Positions 34,944-43,594 of a stretch of DNA of 64,000 bases are shown piece by piece. This stretch comes from Chryseosolibacter histidinae. GTDB lineage: Bacteria > Bacteroidota > Bacteroidia > Cytophagales > Cyclobacteriaceae. A program made the position numbers and the translations under genes. The first letter of the stretch is position 1. Every line of letters begins with the position of its first letter. The stretch is taken from the NCBI RefSeq assembly GCF_018598225.1, contig NZ_JAHESF010000029.1:1-64000 (forward strand), in the 5' to 3' direction. A model generated the notes under the pieces. That model worked only from the letters and a program-made list of their open reading frames with translations, ran no database searches and was not told the origin of the DNA.

Positions 34944-37313
34944 TTCACTCCTCAACGAGTCCACCGGATTGGCCAGCGCTGCTTTCACTGCCTGAAGACT
35001 GACGGTGGCCAGCGCGATCACAAGTGTGCACAAGCCGGCGACCGCAAATACCTGCCAGCCGATGGCGGTATGATAGGCAAATCCTTCCAGCCAGAAGCTT
35101 GCAAAAATATACGCCAGGGGAGAAGCCACGATCAGGGCGATGACGATCAGTTTTACAAATTCTCCCGACAGCAAACCGATGATACCAGTAGCGGTGGCAC
35201 CCAGCACCTTGCGGATGCCGATCTCTTTTGTCCTGGATTCAGCGAGCGCGGTTACCAACCCGAACAATCCGAGGCAGGCGATGATAATAGCCAGTACGGT
35301 GAAGCAGGAGAACAGTTTCTGGAACCTCGCCTCCGTGGCATGGAGCTTCGACATGTATTCATCCTGGAAGGTGTACTCGAATGGTTTTTCAGGATTATGC
35401 TTCGCCCAGATATTTTCGATCTCGCGGAGGGTCTTTCCAAAATTTTGTGCCTGAACTTTCAGGAAAAAAGTGGCGCCGTTGTTTACTTCGAGAATAAATC
35501 CAAAGGGTTTGATCTCTTCATGGAAAGATGTGAAGTGAAAATCTTTCACAACACCCACAATGGTGACATCGCGTGTTGTGCCGTTCTCGTCATCCCACAG
35601 AAGCCGCTGACCGATGAACGGTTCTTCCAGGCCGAATTGCCGGGCCGCTTTTTCATTGATGATGATGGCAGTGGAATCAGAAGGGAACTGGTTTGAAAAA
35701 TTCCGGCCTTCTTTCAGCTCCATCTGCAGCGTGGGGATGAATGCGTAGTCTATCCGCATAAAATTCAACGTGATCCGATTGCCTGCCGTCTTGGGACTCA
35801 CACCGACGGTTGAATTTTGAGATCCGAAAATGCCGTCAGCGCGGGCGATATTGCTGATGCCGCCTATTTTTCTCATGTCTTCCACCATGGCTTCGGGGCT
35901 GCCCGTGCCTCCACGCACATTGGGCAGCATCAGGATATTTTCCTGGTTAAAGCCCAGTTTTTTCTGACGCATAAAATCCAGCTGTGCCGTGATGATCAGT
36001 ACACCGATAACAAGCGTTGTAGAGACCACGAACTGGAATACCACGAGGGCCCGGCGCAGATTGATACCGCTTTGTGAGCCGAAGAATCGTCCCCTCAGCA
36101 CTTTTAAAGGATCGAATGCGGAAAGATAAAATGCCGGGTACAATCCAGCGCATACACCGATGAGCAACGCGGTAGCCGGAAGTATGATGGTAACGTATTT
36201 GCTTTGCGCAGGGAAAGCAGCGAGATCGTGTCCAGTGATTCCCGACGCCACGGGCAGCAGCAACGTAGTGATGATCACAGAAAGCCCGAGCGCTGCCAGC
36301 ACCATCACCATGGATTCGAACAGGAACTGACGAATCAGCAGCGACCGGCGCGCACCAGTCACTTTTCTGACGCCCACCTCTTTTGCCCGCTTCGCCGCGT
36401 GTGCTGTGACCAGGTTCACATAATTGATGCCCGCGATCAAAACGACAAATACTGCGATAGCGATCAGGATGTTTACATAAGTGATGTCACTGTTGGTGGA
36501 GGGCTCCCACCGAAGATTCGACTTCAGGTGAATGTCTGTAAGGCGCTGAATGTAGTACCGGTTGTTGCTTTCAGGCTGATGTTTTTTAAAAAGCGTTTTT
36601 ACATTCTGTTCAAAGTTGCTGGCATCGGTTCCGGGATGCAGGCGCGCATAAGTGTAGAACGTGTACCGGTTCCAGTCTATGTCGGGGTTTCTGCCGCTCT
36701 GAAAAGGTATCAGCACATCGAAGGTAAGGTGTGAATTGTCAGGCACATCTTTCAGCACGCCGGAGACCGTGTAGTCGGTACCGTTGTTGATGTTGATGCG
36801 GATGACTTTGCCGATGGGATCCTCTTCACCAAAATATTTTCTGGCAGTGGTTTCCGTCAGCAATATGGAGTGAACCCCGTTGAAAGGATTTTCACTGCTT
36901 CCGGCTACGAATGGAAAATCGAATACTTTGAAAAAATTGCTGTCCAGGCGCAGCACGTTCAGCTCGTAGAATTTTTTGTCCTTGTACTGAAACAGGTTTA
37001 TCCTGTTCCAGTTCGGAAAGATCCGGGTGACTGCCTTCACTTCCGGCAGTGTTTCGCGAATGGCACGCGCGAGTGCCGGAGGCGTAGTGGCATCCGGGAC
37101 CACCGAACCATCATTGTTGACGAAATCTTTGACGATGCGATACACCTCTCCGGGATGATGGTGGAACCGGTCATAGCTGAACTCTCTTTCCACAAAAAGG
37201 GCGATCACCGTAAAACACGATAAGCCCAGGGCCAGTCCGGCGATGTTGATGAATGAAGAAGTTCTGTTCTTCACAAAACTCCGGAGCACGATCTGAAGAT
37301 AGTTCTTGAGCAT
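34941..37313 (-). CDS. MacB/FtsX-type ABC transporter permease (paralogue 1)
   Basis: This 790-residue inner-membrane permease has two FtsX/MacB halves. A first helix (FINIAGLALGLSCFTVIALF, 21-40) leads to a periplasmic MacB_PCD-like domain (VEREFSYDRFHHHPGEVYRI onwards). Three helices follow (about 280-430), with AKRAKEVGVRKVTGARR after the first. The second half repeats the plan and ends with SRTKEIGIRKVLGA, three helices and ANPVDSLRSE. It is last in a minus-strand operon of three: 12 bp after paralogue 2. Such proteins in Bacteroidota belong to COG0577-like mechanotransmission or export systems, but the ATPase is not encoded here. Confidence 0.9.
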   Translation of the reverse strand: MLKNYLQIVLRSFVKNRTSSFINIAGLALGLSCFTVIALFVEREFSYDRFHHHPGEVYRIVKDFVNNDGSVVPDATTPPALARAIRETLPEVKAVTRIFPNWNRINLFQYKDKKFYELNVLRLDSNFFKVFDFPFVAGSSENPFNGVHSILLTETTARKYFGEEDPIGKVIRININNGTDYTVSGVLKDVPDNSHLTFDVLIPFQSGRNPDIDWNRYTFYTYARLHPGTDASNFEQNVKTLFKKHQPESNNRYYIQRLTDIHLKSNLRWEPSTNSDITYVNILIAIAVFVVLIAGINYVNLVTAHAAKRAKEVGVRKVTGARRSLLIRQFLFESMVMVLAALGLSVIITTLLLPVASGITGHDLAAFPAQSKYVTIILPATALLIGVCAGLYPAFYLSAFDPLKVLRGRFFGSQSGINLRRALVVFQFVVSTTLVIGVLIITAQLDFMRQKKLGFNQENILMLPNVRGGTGSPEAMVEDMRKIGGISNIARADGIFGSQNSTVGVSPKTAGNRITLNFMRIDYAFIPTLQMELKEGRNFSNQFPSDSTAIIINEKAARQFGLEEPFIGQRLLWDDENGTTRDVTIVGVVKDFHFTSFHEEIKPFGFILEVNNGATFFLKVQAQNFGKTLREIENIWAKHNPEKPFEYTFQDEYMSKLHATEARFQKLFSCFTVLAIIIACLGLFGLVTALAESRTKEIGIRKVLGATATGIIGLLSGEFVKLIVIALIVASPLAYIFASFWLEGFAYHTAIGWQVFAVAGLCTLVIALATVSLQAVKAALANPVDSLRSE

Positions 37314-37325
37314 AGGTTTCTTTTT

Positions 37326-39734
37326 TTATTCGTTTCGTAAGGCGTCAACAGGATTGGCCATGGCAGAGGTGATAGACCTGATGCTGACCGTAGCCATGGC
37401 AACGAGCAGGGCAACGATCCCCGCGGTCATGAACACCTCCGCCCCCAGATCGATGCGGTAGGCGAAATCCTGGAGCCATTGCTGCATGAAGTAATAGGCC
37501 ACCGGCACGGCAATGAAACAGGCTACAATGATCAGGGTAAGGAATTCTTTTGAAAGCATGTTCACGATGCTGGGCACCGAAGCACCGAGAACTTTCCGGA
37601 TGCCGATCTCTTTGGTACGGCTCTCTACGGAATATGAAACAAGGGCGAACAATCCCAGGCAGGCGATGGAAAGTGATACGGCCGAAAATACCAGGAAGAT
37701 CGCGGAGAACCGTTGCTCTGCCCGGTACTGGTCTTCAAGACTGTCTTCTGCAAATTCGTAGTCAGGCACGCTGTTGGGGAAATATTTTTTCCATGCCCGC
37801 ATCACCAGCGCCAGGTTTGTGTCCATACTCCCGTTCAGGCGTACGGCGATCCGTGAAAAGCTGCCGTTGAGCAGGTACAGGCACGTAGGTTCTATTTTTT
37901 GCTGGAGGGAGCTGTAATGAAAATCCCTGACCACGCCGATGATCCTGCCCTCGCGGCCGCGGTAGCTGAAGTATTTTCCGATGGCCTGGTTGGGATCGTC
38001 GTAGCCATACGTGCGGGTGGTGGCCTCGTTCACAATAAAACCCATCGCCGAGTCTGCAGCATTCCCTTCAATGAAATTGCGTCCGGCCACGAGCTTCATG
38101 CCATATACATCGAGGTAATGGTGATCCACGCGAACGCTGTAGACAGTGGCGTTGACCTTTTTACCGGCGGCATCTTCTGAGACAGCCACAGCGTTGCCGA
38201 GGCCGCCGGCGATCATGGAGTTCGACCTTGCCATGCCCGTCACCAGTGGACTCGCCTGCAGCCCCGCGGCAAAGGCCTCAAACCCGGACACCACCTGAAT
38301 GTCTCCATTCGTTTTCAGCACCAGCAAATTGTCCTTGTCGAAGCCCAGGTCTTTTTCGTGCATGAAATGGAGCTGAAGCTGCACCACCAGGATGCCGGTG
38401 ATCAGTACAATGGTGATCGCATACTGCACCACAACCAGGCTCTTGCGCAGCCAGACACCCGTTGTGCCGGTGCGGAACTGACCCTTTAAAATGTTGACCG
38501 TCCGGAAAGATGACAGCGCAAGCGAAGGATAGAGACCTGAAAGCAACCCTACACCAGAAGCAATGGCCAGCAATGCACCCATGGTGGAAGCTGTGTAGAG
38601 CGTTGTGATCACCTTGCCCGTCAAATCTTCGAAGAGGGGGCGCGCCAGCTCCATCCACGCGATGGCTACCAGCAATGAGGCTACCGCCAGCAGCCACGAT
38701 TCGATGAGATGCTGGGCGATGAGCTGGGCCCTGAAGGCACCCATTACCTTGCGTACGCCCACTTCCTTGAACCGGTCGGCGGCATAGGCGGTGGAAAGGT
38801 TGATATAATTGATGCAGGCCAGCAGCAACACGATAAGCCCTGTTGTTCCGAAGATCAGCACATAACTCATGCTGCCGGTAGGACTCAGCTCGTAGCGCAG
38901 GCGTGATCTCAGGTGAATGTCTGTAAGCGCCTGCAGAAAATAGGCATAATGAAACTTGTACTGTTTCGTTCGTAAGCCCATATACTTCTCCAGGAAGGCC
39001 GGGAACTTCGCCTCGAGCTGCCGGGCATCAGCGCCAGGCCGGGTGAGCACGTAAGTGTAATAGCTGTTATCGAACCATCCCTCGTTGGTAAACAGTTGCG
39101 GACGAACCGCTGAAAGGGTGCTGAAGGAGAACAGGAAATTATAACTGAAGTGTGCATTGCGGGGCGCATCTTCAACAATTCCGGTGACCTTGTATGGGGC
39201 CCCGCTTCCATTCGGATCGAACAGATAGATCAGCAGTGATTCGCCGAGCGGATCTTTCTGGCCGAAATATTTGGTGGCCATGCTTTCGGTGAGGATGACG
39301 CTGTAAGGTTCCCGTAAGGCGGTGGCTGCATCGCCCCTGAGCAGTTTGAAGCTGAAGATGTTGAAGAAGGAGGGATCCACTCCCAGGATATCGTCTTCCA
39401 CGAACTGTTTGTCGCCCACCCTTACAATGGCATCGTTGATATCGATGCGAAGCACGTCTTCCACTTCGGGCAGATCGTTTTTCATGGCCGGCGCGAGGGG
39501 AACGCAGGTCACAGCCTGGTCGAATTGCCCGGACTCGTCTGTGAACGTGGCGCCCACGCGGAAGATCCGTCCCGCGTTTTTATGGAACCTGTCGTAGCCG
39601 AGCTCATCTTTCACCCACAGTGCTATGAGCGTAAAACAGGCAAGCCCTATCGACAGGCCAAGGATATTAAGAATGGCGTATGACCTGTTCTTGATCAGGT
39701 GCCGTACCGCAGAAATAAAAAAGCTTCTGAGCAT
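37326..39734 (-). CDS. MacB/FtsX-type ABC transporter permease (paralogue 2)
   Basis: This 802-residue permease is the middle gene of the three-gene operon, 20 bp after paralogue 3 and 12 bp before paralogue 1. Motifs match the family: DELGYDRFHKNAGRIFRV after the first helix (about 43-60), DRFKEVGVRKVMGAFRAQL after the first-half helix, SRTKEIGIRKVLGASVPSI in the second half, and the C-terminal ANPVDALRNE. The overall helix pattern is 1 + 3 in each half. The divergence from its neighbours in the periplasmic domains suggests distinct partners rather than recent tandem duplication. Its substrate is unknown. Confidence 0.9.
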   Translation of the reverse strand: MLRSFFISAVRHLIKNRSYAILNILGLSIGLACFTLIALWVKDELGYDRFHKNAGRIFRVGATFTDESGQFDQAVTCVPLAPAMKNDLPEVEDVLRIDINDAIVRVGDKQFVEDDILGVDPSFFNIFSFKLLRGDAATALREPYSVILTESMATKYFGQKDPLGESLLIYLFDPNGSGAPYKVTGIVEDAPRNAHFSYNFLFSFSTLSAVRPQLFTNEGWFDNSYYTYVLTRPGADARQLEAKFPAFLEKYMGLRTKQYKFHYAYFLQALTDIHLRSRLRYELSPTGSMSYVLIFGTTGLIVLLLACINYINLSTAYAADRFKEVGVRKVMGAFRAQLIAQHLIESWLLAVASLLVAIAWMELARPLFEDLTGKVITTLYTASTMGALLAIASGVGLLSGLYPSLALSSFRTVNILKGQFRTGTTGVWLRKSLVVVQYAITIVLITGILVVQLQLHFMHEKDLGFDKDNLLVLKTNGDIQVVSGFEAFAAGLQASPLVTGMARSNSMIAGGLGNAVAVSEDAAGKKVNATVYSVRVDHHYLDVYGMKLVAGRNFIEGNAADSAMGFIVNEATTRTYGYDDPNQAIGKYFSYRGREGRIIGVVRDFHYSSLQQKIEPTCLYLLNGSFSRIAVRLNGSMDTNLALVMRAWKKYFPNSVPDYEFAEDSLEDQYRAEQRFSAIFLVFSAVSLSIACLGLFALVSYSVESRTKEIGIRKVLGASVPSIVNMLSKEFLTLIIVACFIAVPVAYYFMQQWLQDFAYRIDLGAEVFMTAGIVALLVAMATVSIRSITSAMANPVDALRNE

Positions 39735-39754
39735 AGGCCATGGGTTGATGTGTA

Positions 39755-42190
39755 TTATTCATTCCTCAATGATCTCACCGGGTTTTCCCAGGCTGCCTTG
39801 AAGGATTTGTATCCAACCGTCAGAAAAGCGATGAGCAGCGAAAGCCCACAGGCTACAACGATCGTCACCCAGCCGATATCGACCCTGTATGCGAACGTCT
39901 GAAGCCATTGATCCAGCGCAAGGATGGCGAGCGGCGTAGCCAGCAGAAAGCCCAGCAATACCAGGCGCAGGTAGCTCGATGAGATCATGGTCACGATCTG
40001 GCTCACACTCGCGCCAAGGGCTTTACGGATGCCGATCTCTTTCCGGCGCTGCTCCGTCATAAACGATACCAGCGAGAACAGTCCCATACAAGCCAGGCAG
40101 ATAGAGACCACGGTGGCAATGGTGAAGAGCTGCCCGCGTTTGGTATCCTGCCTGTAAAAATTCGCGAGCTTCTCGTCGAGGAAATTATATTCCATGGGCT
40201 CGTCTGGATCGACAAGGTGCAGCGCGCTTTCCATACTTTTCAGTGCAGCCTGCCAGTCGCCGGCTTCCAGTCGTACGCTGAAATAATCGATGCTGTGAAT
40301 GGGATTGTTCCTGTAGGCGATCAGTAGTGGGGCGATCTTCTGGTGCAGCGACTGAAAATGAAAGTCTTTTACTATGCCGATGATCTTGCCTTTGAAGGGC
40401 CGTTCCAGGGGCCGGAAATTGACGGAGTAATTGACTCGCTCAATAGAGACAGGTGCATTCAATGGATCGGCCAGCCCCAACTGCTTTGCCGCGGTTTCAT
40501 TGATCAGGAAGGACAAAGAGTCTACGGAATTATTGCTTGAAAAATTCCGTCCGGCAACAAGGGGTACCTCGTATGTACGAAGGAAATCTTCATCGGCGCC
40601 GATAAAATAAAGATCCTGGATAGCTTGTGACTCCGGCGCAGTAAGGCCCACCTGTGGAAGGTTCTTCCATTCACCGGGTACCCTGGAGGTGACACAAACA
40701 TTTTTAACAAGAGGAATATTGGCAATTTCATTTTTGATCGTCTCAAAGCCTCTTCTTTGCAGGCCACTATTGATATCAAGCACCACCAGCTGGGTTTCCC
40801 TGAAGCCGAGCTCGGCGTTCCTGACAAAGGCCAACTGTCGCTGTGCGATGAGTGTGGCGAAGATCAGCCCGATTGATAATGCGAATTGGAACACGACAAG
40901 CCCCTGCCTGAGCGGACTGTTCTTGCTGCCCGCAACAGACGCACCTTTGATCGCCAATGCCGGCTTGAACTTCGAAAGATAAAATGCCGGATAGCTTCCT
41001 GAGAGCACGCCGGTGAGCAAAATGAATATGATGAGTACCACGAGCACGCGCGGCTCCCACAAGAGCTCAGGGGAGATCTGTTTCCCGACAAATGTGTTGA
41101 AAGAGGGAAGCAGCACGTTGATGACGCCGAGCGCCAGGATCAGTGCGGTAAAGCTGATCAGGTTGGATTCGCAGATGAACTGCCAGATCAGGTTATGCCT
41201 GGCGGCACCGGCCACTTTTTTAACACCTACTTCCTTACCACGGGTGATGGAGAGCGACGTAGATAAGTTGATGTAGTTGATACAGGCGATGAGCAATATA
41301 AAAAGGCCGACGGCGGAAAAAATGTACACGTAGTAGATCTCTCCAGGGGCCGGGTCGAAGCCACCGCGAATTCCGGCAGAATTAAAATGAATGTCCTTCA
41401 GCGACTGCAGGCCGAATGTTGTTTTGTTGGTCTGTGCGTCGCGGTTTTTGTTAACGCCTGCAGTGACGGACTTCGCCAGCGCTTCGGTATTGGTTTCTTC
41501 CTTTACCAGGATATATGTACCAAAAGAGTTAGATGTCCAGTCGGCGGCATAATCCTCACGGAACCAGTCCATGCCAACAATGCTTGCGAACGAGAATATC
41601 ACATTGAAGTTAAGGTGTGAGTTGGAGGGAAAGTCTTCGAGTACCGCGGTGACCCTATAAGGTTGCTTATCTTCTTCAACGTCGATAAGCCTGCCCGCTA
41701 CATCCGTTCTTCCGAACAGTCGCTCCGCTGTTGAACGGGTAAGCACCAGGGTATGTGATTCACGAAGCGCGCCTTCGCTTGTGCCATGCAGTACTTTGAA
41801 ATCGAAAACATCGAAGAAAGACTGATCGCCGGCCGTGAATGCTTCAAGGCTCTTGTTCTGATTCTCCGGGTTTGTAATAATAAGCCTGCCGAACGAGGCC
41901 AGGCGCACTGCGCTTTCGATAGCAGGTAGTTGCTCTTTCAGTGTTGCCACCTCGAAGGGAACACTGGCCATTTGTGTTGTAACTCCCTCAGCAGAAGTTT
42001 CGGTTTCTGTTACGCGATAGATCCTGGAAGCCTTGCTGTGGAACCGGTCGAAGCTCAGCTCGTCATGCGCGTAGAGTCCGATGAAGAGCACACAGACAAG
42101 ACTGAGGGTGAATCCGAATAAGTTGATGCCGGTGTATTGCCTGTGCTTGAGTAAGAACCTTGACGCGATCCTGATGTTTCTGAGAAGCAT
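39755..42190 (-). CDS. MacB/FtsX-type ABC transporter permease (paralogue 3)
   Basis: This is an 811-residue permease, first in the operon of three. The frame continues upstream to 42232, but the ATG at 42190 gives the family start MLLRNIRIASRFLLKHRQYT. The motifs are DELSFDRFHSKASRIYRV (about 43-60), TRGKEVGVKKVAGAARHNL in the first half, QRRKEIGIRKALGASVSQI in the second half, and the tail ENPVRSLRNE. Its promoter should lie in the 609 bp spacer shared with the divergent acidic-protein gene. Confidence 0.9.
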   Translation of the reverse strand: MLLRNIRIASRFLLKHRQYTGINLFGFTLSLVCVLFIGLYAHDELSFDRFHSKASRIYRVTETETSAEGVTTQMASVPFEVATLKEQLPAIESAVRLASFGRLIITNPENQNKSLEAFTAGDQSFFDVFDFKVLHGTSEGALRESHTLVLTRSTAERLFGRTDVAGRLIDVEEDKQPYRVTAVLEDFPSNSHLNFNVIFSFASIVGMDWFREDYAADWTSNSFGTYILVKEETNTEALAKSVTAGVNKNRDAQTNKTTFGLQSLKDIHFNSAGIRGGFDPAPGEIYYVYIFSAVGLFILLIACINYINLSTSLSITRGKEVGVKKVAGAARHNLIWQFICESNLISFTALILALGVINVLLPSFNTFVGKQISPELLWEPRVLVVLIIFILLTGVLSGSYPAFYLSKFKPALAIKGASVAGSKNSPLRQGLVVFQFALSIGLIFATLIAQRQLAFVRNAELGFRETQLVVLDINSGLQRRGFETIKNEIANIPLVKNVCVTSRVPGEWKNLPQVGLTAPESQAIQDLYFIGADEDFLRTYEVPLVAGRNFSSNNSVDSLSFLINETAAKQLGLADPLNAPVSIERVNYSVNFRPLERPFKGKIIGIVKDFHFQSLHQKIAPLLIAYRNNPIHSIDYFSVRLEAGDWQAALKSMESALHLVDPDEPMEYNFLDEKLANFYRQDTKRGQLFTIATVVSICLACMGLFSLVSFMTEQRRKEIGIRKALGASVSQIVTMISSSYLRLVLLGFLLATPLAILALDQWLQTFAYRVDIGWVTIVVACGLSLLIAFLTVGYKSFKAAWENPVRSLRNE

Positions 42191-42799
42191 GAATAGGTTT
42201 GTTTTGAGTGGTAACGGTGAGTGCACAGCCAACTATCAGTCCAAAACAAAAACTGCCTTTCTGCCTTCCATGGCGCATTTTTTTGACCCGGTCCTGTGCG
42301 TTTGTGATCGAAACTGTTCGTCACCGCACGGTGTCAAAATGTGATGATTTCCTTTTTGGCCCGACATGCCAAGCGCTCGCTTCGTGGTTAATGTTTAAAG
42401 CGTACAGGCTCCCAATGACGTGCTTTCAGGAGGCTCCTACGGGGCCCGAACATGAACCAACTTCGATTCTATAAACAGGGAGCTCCATCCGGAGCTGAAA
42501 CGCATCTTGCTCCGCAGGAGCATCCTGTCTATAGGCTTGGTATGTGGGAAGAAATGCGCCACGTTCGATCATGATCAATGCCGCGCATGTTCATGGCGCA
42601 TTCCGCAGAATCCATGATTTATCATTAATCCTGAAACTCAATTAATCCCGGTTAAATCCGGGCGTTTCTTTATGCGTAGGCTAATGGCCAATGAGAATAG
42701 GGCACAGTTTTTTGACATCATGAAGGTAGAATTACAGGATCATCAGCAGGCGGACTGCCTTGACGGTGATCGAAAGCCAGACTTTAAAACATTACTACG
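42191..42799. repeat. Gene-free divergent spacer with three-way-junction-like repeat and other inverted repeats
   Basis: No gene was found. CTATAAACAGG (42469-42479) pairs at 10 of 11 positions with CCTGTCTATAG (42524-42534) and encloses two perfect 6 bp hairpins, AGCTCC-ATCC-GGAGCT (42481-42496) and TGCTCC-GCA-GGAGCA (42508-42522), giving a three-way junction. Next, AATGCGCCA (42553-42561) is perfectly inverted at 42594-42602 (TGGCGCATT) with a GATCATGATC palindrome inside (42567-42576). A short CCCGG-CCGGG hairpin near 42644-42661 precedes TTTCTTT. The promoters of both flanking genes must also be here. Confidence 0.55.
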
Positions 42800-43405
42800 A
42801 TGAAAAAGAAAGATAAACCGGCAGACACCACCCAAGACAGGAAACGCAACGATAAGTTGAACAGCGCTGAGCACGAAAAGGAAAAAAAACTTCCCGGCGA
42901 TTATCCCCCTGAGGAAGACATCATGAACCGCAGGGATACCGAGCGTGTCGGGTTTGATGGGGAGAACTTTTCCCGGGCACTGGGTCCTGAAAATATGAAC
43001 AAGAGAAACGAGCCTGTGGTCACCGGCCGCAATGAGATCTTCGATCCCCCGGCAACCCTGGGAGATGTCGATGACCTCGAGCAGTCACCGGCAGGAGAAA
43101 TGGAGAGACCGGTGCCGAGAGACCTCGGCCTGGATGAAGATGATATGGACCTTGCAACCGGTAACGAGTCTGACGTTACCCGCGAAGATCTTGAAGCCCT
43201 CGGCCCGAAAGACCTGAGCCTCGACATGGGCGACGATGAGGAACTGAAGAACAGGGTCTGGCCCGTAGACATGGCGGGGGAAGATCTCGACGTTCCCGGT
43301 GCCGAGCTCGACGACCGGAACGAAGCCATTGGCTCTGAAGACGAAGAGAACAATTCATACAGCCTCGGTGGCGACCGGAACGAAGACAACCTCGAGGGAA
43401 AATAG
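42800..43405 (+). CDS. Highly acidic, probably disordered hypothetical protein
   Basis: This 201-residue protein is unrecognised by function. It begins with a Lys-rich segment (MKKKDKPADTTQDRKRNDKL), then LPGDYPPEEDIMNRRDTERV, and becomes strongly acidic. Similar DL/ED segments recur: DLGLDEDDMDLATGN, REDLEALGPKDLSLDMGDDE, GEDLDVPGAELDDRNEAIGS. There is no signal peptide, membrane helix or cysteine, and predicted order is low. Similar acidic, soluble proteins in this phylum are often stress-associated (recollection, not established). The stop TAG is followed directly by a repeat arm. Confidence 0.7.
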   Translation: MKKKDKPADTTQDRKRNDKLNSAEHEKEKKLPGDYPPEEDIMNRRDTERVGFDGENFSRALGPENMNKRNEPVVTGRNEIFDPPATLGDVDDLEQSPAGEMERPVPRDLGLDEDDMDLATGNESDVTREDLEALGPKDLSLDMGDDEELKNRVWPVDMAGEDLDVPGAELDDRNEAIGSEDEENNSYSLGGDRNEDNLEGK

Positions 43406-43594
43406 CTGCGAGTAACAAGTTACGAGCCGCGAGAAGTTTCGAGACCTGGATGGGAGGCCGAACCTTCTCGAAACTCATCGCTCGCAACGCGTAGCTCCTT
43501 ACTTCGTTGTTCCTGCGTAGGTCTGACGAATGATCTTTCCCGGCATTGGTTCAGGAGGCTTCTCGCAGCTCATAGCTCACAGCTCGTGACTCTA
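43403..43594. repeat. GAGCTGTGAGCTATGAG inverted arms at both convergent stop codons
   Basis: The plus-strand TAG stop of the acidic protein (43403-43405) runs straight into CTGCGAGTAACAAGTTACGA and GCCGCGAGAAGTTTCGAG. The minus-strand TAG stop of permease 4 (complement 43592-43594) runs straight into AGTCACGAGCTGTGAGCTAT and GAGCTGCGAGAAGCC. The two arms are reverse complements in composition and each starts at base one after its own stop. An extra partial arm (CTCGAAACTCATCGCTCGCA, from 43458) lies between them. Confidence 0.7.

Noticed and set aside
34632-35696. A 354-codon plus-strand open frame
   Set aside because: It lies antisense to the end of the FGE gene and the start of permease 1 coding sequence (both well supported by motifs), and its own translation has no family features and an implausible composition.
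42469-42534. tRNA gene reading of the cloverleaf-like structure
   Set aside because: Only two inner hairpins, no anticodon arm of the right size, no TTC-arm or D-arm signature, and no CCA end.
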